This document shows positions 31,419-36,502 of a DNA stretch of 36,502 bases, one piece after another. Origin of the DNA: Pirellulales bacterium (GTDB taxonomy: Bacteria > Planctomycetota > Planctomycetia > Pirellulales > JAICIG01); the NCBI GenBank assembly GCA_025927475.1, contig JAICLL010000049.1, forward strand, positions 1-36,502, read 5' to 3'. A model generated the notes under the pieces. The model was not told where the DNA came from. It saw only the letters and a program-made list of their open reading frames with translations, and searched no databases. The position numbers and the translations under genes are program-made. The first letter of the stretch is position 1; each line of letters begins with the position of its first letter.

Positions 31419-32345
31419 TCAGCCGTCCAAAAATCGCACGAACACGCGGCGACGATCGAACGTCACAAACCCCGCCGCGGCATAGGCTTTGACCGCCGGC
31501 TCATTCGCCGTGTCGACCGCCAGCACCAGCCGATCGCCGCCGGCGCGACGCACCTGCCACTGCGCCTGCCGCGCCAACTCGGCGCCCAGCCCCGCGCCGC
31601 GGGCGTCGAGCGCCAAACCCATGTAAACCACTTCCCACGTTTCGATCTCGTCGTGGCGGGCCAGCAGCAAGCAGCCGACGTCGCGCTCTCCGCGGCGCGC
31701 CAAAAACCAGTCGCTGGTGTCGTCATGCGAAGTGGCGCGATAACCGGCCAACACGTCCCGGCAGTCACGCACGCCGTTGAGCCGCGGACAATCGAGCGTC
31801 TGCTCATAAGTGGCGTCGATGATTGCGGCCAGACGCGCCTCGGATTGCGGCAGCACGGGTTCAAGCGTCAAATCTCGCGCGACCGGCGCGGTGGGAAACT
31901 GACCGGTGGTGCTCACCAGATAGAGCAGATCGGTCAGGTGTTCAAAACCAGCGTCGCGAAACGTCTCGGCCGATTGCTGCGCGTCGGGGGCGACCAGCGC
32001 CTGGGCCATTTGCACGTGATGGGCGCGCAGCTCTTCAGCGAGGCGCGCAAGCAGTGCGCCGGCGATACCTTTCGCCTGAGGCCCAGCGACTTGCGGCGCC
32101 CAGACGCCCGCCGTTCGGCCCGGCTGCATTTCGGCCCACACCGCGCCGACCACTTGTCCGCCGCGCGTGGCGACCAACAGGCCATCGAGCGACCGCTCAC
32201 CTGCGGCGGCCGCCAACATGGTTTGCTGGACGACACGCGGGCGATCTTCCAGCGGCACGTCGCGGAGCACCAGTTCGAGCGCCGCCCGCTGGCGTTCGAG
32301 CGAGGCAGGGCCGATCACGATATCGTCCAATGCGTTCGGTTCCAT
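31419..32345 (-). CDS. Double-GNAT acetyltransferase-like protein, 308 aa
   Basis: Two GNAT domains in tandem are visible, as in mycothiol-synthase-like proteins. The N-terminal one (about 1-140) has QVVGAVWAEMQPG and a degenerate cofactor loop (GPQAKGIAGALLARL). The C-terminal one (about 160-308) has YMGLALDARGAGLGAELARQ with the acetyl-CoA loop and KAYAAAGFVTFDRRRVFVRF. The start MEPNALDDIVIGPAS is preferred over longer frames because the upstream residues are not protein-like. Substrate unknown. It is divergent from the PDZ-protein gene with about 135 bases between starts. Confidence 0.8.
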   Translation of the reverse strand: MEPNALDDIVIGPASLERQRAALELVLRDVPLEDRPRVVQQTMLAAAAGERSLDGLLVATRGGQVVGAVWAEMQPGRTAGVWAPQVAGPQAKGIAGALLARLAEELRAHHVQMAQALVAPDAQQSAETFRDAGFEHLTDLLYLVSTTGQFPTAPVARDLTLEPVLPQSEARLAAIIDATYEQTLDCPRLNGVRDCRDVLAGYRATSHDDTSDWFLARRGERDVGCLLLARHDEIETWEVVYMGLALDARGAGLGAELARQAQWQVRRAGGDRLVLAVDTANEPAVKAYAAAGFVTFDRRRVFVRFLDG

Positions 32346-32411
32346 CACCGGCGAGAATAGCCGATCATCAGGCGATGTGTCACGAGCGATTTCGTTCGCG
32401 GGCAGGCAAAT

Positions 32412-32440
32412 TTCTCGCCGCTCGCCTTTGCTGCTACAAT
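32412..32440 (+). promoter_or_regulatory. Weak promoter candidate for the PDZ protein gene
   Basis: TACAAT at 32435-32440 is a good -10; the -35 candidate TTCTCG (32412-32417, 17-base spacer) is poor. The gene starts 39 bases downstream. Confidence 0.35.
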
Positions 32441-32479
32441 AACGTCGCAAGTATCCAATCTGAATGCCGAGGTGTTCTA

Positions 32480-33565
32480 ATGCGACCAATCAAGTGGATG
32501 GGCATGAGGAAGCACGGCTGGCTGGTTTCGGTTGATGGCCGCCGGGGTGTCGCCAAGGCTCTGCTTCGGCCACCGGGCGCGGTGCGGAGCTGGCCGGTGT
32601 TCGCAATAGTCGGCGGGCTGATTTGCATGGCGCCGGTCCATCGAGTATTGGCTCAGCCAGCCCTGGAGCGCTTGGAGCGCCAGGTTCGCGGAAAGGTGGC
32701 GCAGAAGGGCGGCGAAGCGAAACGCGCGGCGAGCAAACCGCCTGACAACGATCGGATCGGCTACTTGGGCGTGATCGCTGATGACAGCGATGTGTCGGGA
32801 TTGGGCGTGCGGATCGCCAAAGTCGTCGAAGGCGCGCCGGCCGAAAAAGCCGGACTGAAAGTGGGCGATCTGGTCACCAAGATTGGCGACCGCCTGGTGC
32901 GCGATCTGGATGACTTCGCCGCCGCCTTGCACAATATGCCGGTGGGTCGCAAGCTGCGGTTCACCGTCGAACGCAACTTTGAGCCACGCCGCATCGAGGT
33001 GACGCTCGGCAAGCGCCCGCCGATAGAAGAGCGGCCGGTGCCGGAATTTGGGCGAATCGGCGCGCCGCCGCCGCCGCCGCGAATGAGCTTGCTGGGCGTG
33101 CGCGTGGAAGACGTCGATGCCGATGCGCAGTCGGCCGCGGGGCTGCCCGACGCCCAGGGGGCGCTGGTGACGAATGTCACCGAAGGCTCGCCGGCTGATG
33201 TGGCGGGCGTGCCTCAGCGGGCGGTCATTGTCGCCGTCGATGGCAAACCGGTCGCTTCGCCGACTGATTTAAAACGATTGATCGCCGCCGCCGGGCCGGG
33301 CAAAGAGATTCGCCTGGACTATTACAACCGCGGCAAGCTGGTCGAGCGGCGGCTGCGCTTGGCAGAGGTTGCAGGATCGGACGGCGACGAGATACCGACG
33401 GCTTCCGAAGAGCCACAGGCCGACCTGCAAAAAACGCCGGGCAATCGCGATCCGCTCACACCGCAGGAGCGCATCGAGCGGCTTGAAGACCGGATACGCC
33501 AGCTCGAAGCGAGGCTCCTGGAACTCGAGCGGTTGCTTTCCAAGCCGAAGGGCGACCAGCGCTAG
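32480..33565 (+). CDS. Membrane-anchored protein with two PDZ domains
   Basis: The 361-residue protein has an N-terminal hydrophobic segment (about 38-52, VFAIVGGLICMAPV) acting as signal or anchor, a basic linker, PDZ domain 1 (about 93-177: YLGVIADD...GAPAEKAGLKVGDLVTKIGD), a proline run, PDZ domain 2 (about 203-297: LLGVRVEDV...GSPADVAGVPQRAVIVAVDG) and a C-terminal coiled coil (about 328-356, ERIERLEDRIRQLEARLLEL). It resembles the PDZ part of HtrA/DegP proteases but has no trypsin-like domain, so it is probably a periplasmic binding or scaffold protein that oligomerises through the coiled coil. GAGGT nine bases before the ATG at 32480 fixes the start. Confidence 0.85.
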   Translation: MRPIKWMGMRKHGWLVSVDGRRGVAKALLRPPGAVRSWPVFAIVGGLICMAPVHRVLAQPALERLERQVRGKVAQKGGEAKRAASKPPDNDRIGYLGVIADDSDVSGLGVRIAKVVEGAPAEKAGLKVGDLVTKIGDRLVRDLDDFAAALHNMPVGRKLRFTVERNFEPRRIEVTLGKRPPIEERPVPEFGRIGAPPPPPRMSLLGVRVEDVDADAQSAAGLPDAQGALVTNVTEGSPADVAGVPQRAVIVAVDGKPVASPTDLKRLIAAAGPGKEIRLDYYNRGKLVERRLRLAEVAGSDGDEIPTASEEPQADLQKTPGNRDPLTPQERIERLEDRIRQLEARLLELERLLSKPKGDQR

Positions 33566-33606
33566 CATGAAGCGCCGGCTGAACGACGCGGCCATCTGTT
33601 TGGAGA

Positions 33607-33704
33607 GGAGATAGGGGGATGACAAAGGGATATGGAGATGGAAGGAGATTGGAGTTCCGCCGTTTTCTTCCATCTCCCTATCTCTTCTTTATCCCCCTAT
33701 CTCC
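33607..33704. repeat. Long imperfect palindrome between convergent genes
   Basis: GGAGATAGGGGGATGACAAA at 33607 pairs imperfectly with the segment ending CCCCCTATCTCC at 33704. Purine-rich left and pyrimidine-rich right halves (about 45 bases each) could form a long hairpin and serve as a bidirectional terminator for the PDZ and nnrE genes; it also looks like an interspersed element. Confidence 0.7.
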
Positions 33705-34393
33705 TACAAGGATGCTTCGCGCAGGCAGTCTTGGATCAGCCGCCGGGGTGCGCCGATGTCGAGCACGTGTACCTGCCCGGTGTAGTCGGCGGCGCCCGAT
33801 GCAAAAAAGCCGGGCTTGGCCGCCACAAACGTGCAAGTGTGAGCCGCGCGGATCGTCTGCGTCGCAGGCGTGCCAGTGTCGCAGTCCAGCCCGCTGGGCA
33901 GGTCGATGGCCAAGATCGCCCGCGCGCTCGCGTTGAGCTGGGCGATCACCGCGTCGAGCGGCGCGCGGGGTTCGCCCTGTGCGCCGGTGCCCAGTAGCGC
34001 GTCCACAATCCACTCGGCCCGAGCGAGACGGCCGGCCAGCCGTGCGGCGTCGTGCCGTGTGCCGAAAACTTCGATGGGTACGCCCGATTTTTGCAGGATG
34101 CCAAAATTGATGCCGGCATCCTCCGATAAGTCGTCGGCTTCGGCCCAAACCAGAACTTCGACGGCAATCGACCGCAAATCGAGATGCCTTGCCAGCACAA
34201 AGCCATCGCCGGCGTTGTTGCCTTTGCCGCAGCAGACGACCACCGGGCCGCGGACGCCAAGCTCAGCCAACTTATCGGCCACGCCTCGGCCGGCGTTTTC
34301 CATCAGCACCAGGCTCGACATGCCATATTCGTTGACAGCCCGGCGATCGACTTCCCGCGTTTGGCGGCGATTCAGGGTAGGCCAATTCATCAT
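33704..34393 (-). CDS. nnrE: NAD(P)H-hydrate epimerase
   Basis: This is a stand-alone YjeF_N-domain protein (229 aa) that epimerises damaged R-NAD(P)H hydrate so that the dehydratase NnrD can repair it. Visible signatures are MENAGRGVAD, the phosphate-binding CGKGNNAGDGFVLARH (GKGNNAGDG at 56-64), IVDALLGTGAQGEPR, and ILAIDLPSGLDCDTG with the catalytic Asp. In many bacteria it is fused to NnrD; here it is not, and nnrD is not seen nearby. The start MMNWPTL is chosen; the frame runs upstream into the 31-bp repeat at 34401. It is convergent with the PDZ gene. Confidence 0.88.
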   Translation of the reverse strand: MMNWPTLNRRQTREVDRRAVNEYGMSSLVLMENAGRGVADKLAELGVRGPVVVCCGKGNNAGDGFVLARHLDLRSIAVEVLVWAEADDLSEDAGINFGILQKSGVPIEVFGTRHDAARLAGRLARAEWIVDALLGTGAQGEPRAPLDAVIAQLNASARAILAIDLPSGLDCDTGTPATQTIRAAHTCTFVAAKPGFFASGAADYTGQVHVLDIGAPRRLIQDCLREASL

Positions 34394-34400
34394 TTGCTCC

Positions 34401-34431
34401 GGTGGCTGGGGCAGAGGCTTGCCGATGCCCC
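34401..34431. repeat. 31-bp interspersed repeat, copy 2
   Basis: Identical to 12399-12429 and placed eight bases upstream of the nnrE start codon, so it lies in that gene's leader and may affect its translation. Confidence 0.9.
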
Positions 34432-34513
34432 CGTTAGTCAAGCTCGCGACGCGGGGTCAGCCAGCTTTACAATATGTCAGCGGTTGACTATGAAACCAAT
34501 AGGCCCCGATTTT

Positions 34514-34548
34514 CATTTTTGGATTTTGGACTCTCGATTTTGGATCTA
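34514..34548. repeat. GATTTTGGA simple-sequence repeat
   Basis: Consecutive TTTTGGATTTTGGACTCTCG-type units end three bases before the zinc ribbon gene start. It is related, in inverted orientation, to the tract at 22955-22984. Confidence 0.6.
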
Positions 34549-34550
34549 CG

Positions 34551-34778
34551 ATGCCTCTGTACGAATATCACTGCCACGCTTGCGAAGCTGATTTTGAGTT
34601 GCTTGTCCGATCGACGGAGAAGCCTGCTTGTCCGACTTGCCAGAGCCCCCGATTGGAGAAGCGGCTTAGTGTACCGGCGGCCCCGGTCAGCAGTGCCGCC
34701 GGAAGTCTGCCGATGGCGGGCGAGGCCTGGCAAGGTTGCGGCAAGCCGGGCTGCGGTCCCGGCGGTTGCGCCATGTAG
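34551..34778 (+). CDS. FmdB-type zinc ribbon protein, 75 aa
   Basis: MPLYEYHCHACEADFELLV with C8/C11 and PTCQSPRLEKRLS with C27/C30 form the FmdB/CxxC_CxxC_SSSS zinc ribbon. The tail is rich in Gly and Cys (GKPGCGPGGCAM), which could bind a second metal, and is common among family members. The ribbon is proposed to be regulatory or a metallochaperone; the cellular role is unknown. A repeat rather than a recognisable Shine-Dalgarno precedes the ATG. Confidence 0.85.
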   Translation: MPLYEYHCHACEADFELLVRSTEKPACPTCQSPRLEKRLSVPAAPVSSAAGSLPMAGEAWQGCGKPGCGPGGCAM

Positions 34779-34864
34779 GGCGGATGCGTTGTGTACGCGC
34801 GCGGGATGGTGGCGCTCGTAAACTCGCCCTCGCCCGAACGAACCGAGGCCGCAAAGGCAGTTCA

Positions 34865-34900
34865 CGGAACGGCACGGAGTTGCACGGAGTCCGTTCCCTA
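34865..34900 (+). repeat. Interspersed GGAACGG palindromic repeat, copy 3
   Basis: Like copy 2 but with an internal tandem duplication of GCACGGAGT. It ends 25 bases before the asnS start codon, so it lies in the asnS leader. Confidence 0.85.
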
Positions 34901-34925
34901 TCAGACCTCGAACATAAATACCGCC

Positions 34926-36317
<1,392 letters not shown>

Positions 36318-36329
36318 GCCAAAGGAGCA

Positions 36330-36345
36330 GGCACCTCCGCGTGCC
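36330..36345. terminator. Small stem-loop after asnS
   Basis: GGCAC (36330-36334) pairs with GTGCC (36341-36345) around six bases, 12 bases past the stop. It lacks a T-run. The remaining sequence to 36502 shows no gene. Confidence 0.35.
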
Positions 36346-36502
36346 GTCCGCTTCAGGTCTGCAGGGCGTAGGAACACGTCTGTAAGCTTTTAGGCGGCAA
36401 GCCGGTAGCTAACCTCTTGGCACCTTGGTGAAAAAGGAGAGATTGGGCGAGTCTGTATCCAATTCTGGAGTCGGTCGTCGTCACTTAGGCGCGCGGCCCG
36501 CA

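Noticed and set aside
31407..32360. 317-codon plus-strand frame antisense to the double-GNAT gene
   Set aside because: The minus-strand product has two recognisable GNAT domains; the plus-strand one has none.

Overview
The window is GC-rich, densely coded DNA that most likely comes from a planctomycete of the Pirellulales type; this is inferred from sequence style, not from a marker search. The signs are small membrane proteins opening with MDENPYSAP or MELNRNHYF, a DnaA whose DNA-binding loop reads GGRSHSTV, a large Ser/Thr repeat protein with recurring GN-x-[VI]-TG motifs, Tat-exported phosphodiesterase-type hydrolases, and many short palindromic or interspersed intergenic repeats.

Layout. 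Positions 1-1510 hold a clipped gene end and three unrecognised genes. Positions 1525-2682 carry a RAYT/IS200-like HUH transposase with its own consensus promoter. Two small unknown or DUF4304-like genes follow (2883-3952), then a 5'-truncated and frameshifted Ser/Thr-rich repeat gene (4194-6028). Positions 6130-9847 form a four-gene envelope cluster: Tat-exported alkaline-phosphatase-superfamily hydrolase, small RHH-like protein, membrane protein and sulfotransferase-like protein. A decayed VapBC pair lies at 10075-10397. A minus-strand anti-sigma kinase/STAS antagonist pair (10448-11268) has a clear promoter. Two small envelope proteins, an Aas-type acyl-ACP/CoA ligase and a patch of gene debris follow (to about 15280), then an aldehyde dehydrogenase (15602-17173).

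Positions 17590-18187 hold a small DUF104-like gene overlapping a retropepsin-like protease. Positions 18710-22007 encode a two-subunit molybdopterin oxidoreductase with no membrane anchor gene nearby. Another conserved unknown pair (22111-22881) precedes a promoter, an M16 peptidase, a GNAT acetyltransferase, a secreted protein and a YciA-type thioesterase. The right third carries a BT1-family transporter, dnaA with a near-consensus promoter, a double-GNAT protein, a two-PDZ protein, nnrE, an FmdB-type zinc ribbon protein and asnS.

The housekeeping genes (dnaA, asnS, nnrE) show this is chromosome. The accessory material between them consists largely of repeat elements and toxin-antitoxin remnants. 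The best candidates for undescribed biology are the DUF104-like/retropepsin pair, the NWDGYGA/DPGHAEI pair, the phosphodiesterase-RHH-membrane-sulfotransferase cluster, and the oxidoreductase whose electron-transfer subunit has His in place of one cluster Cys. All functions are read from motifs by eye; no database search was possible.
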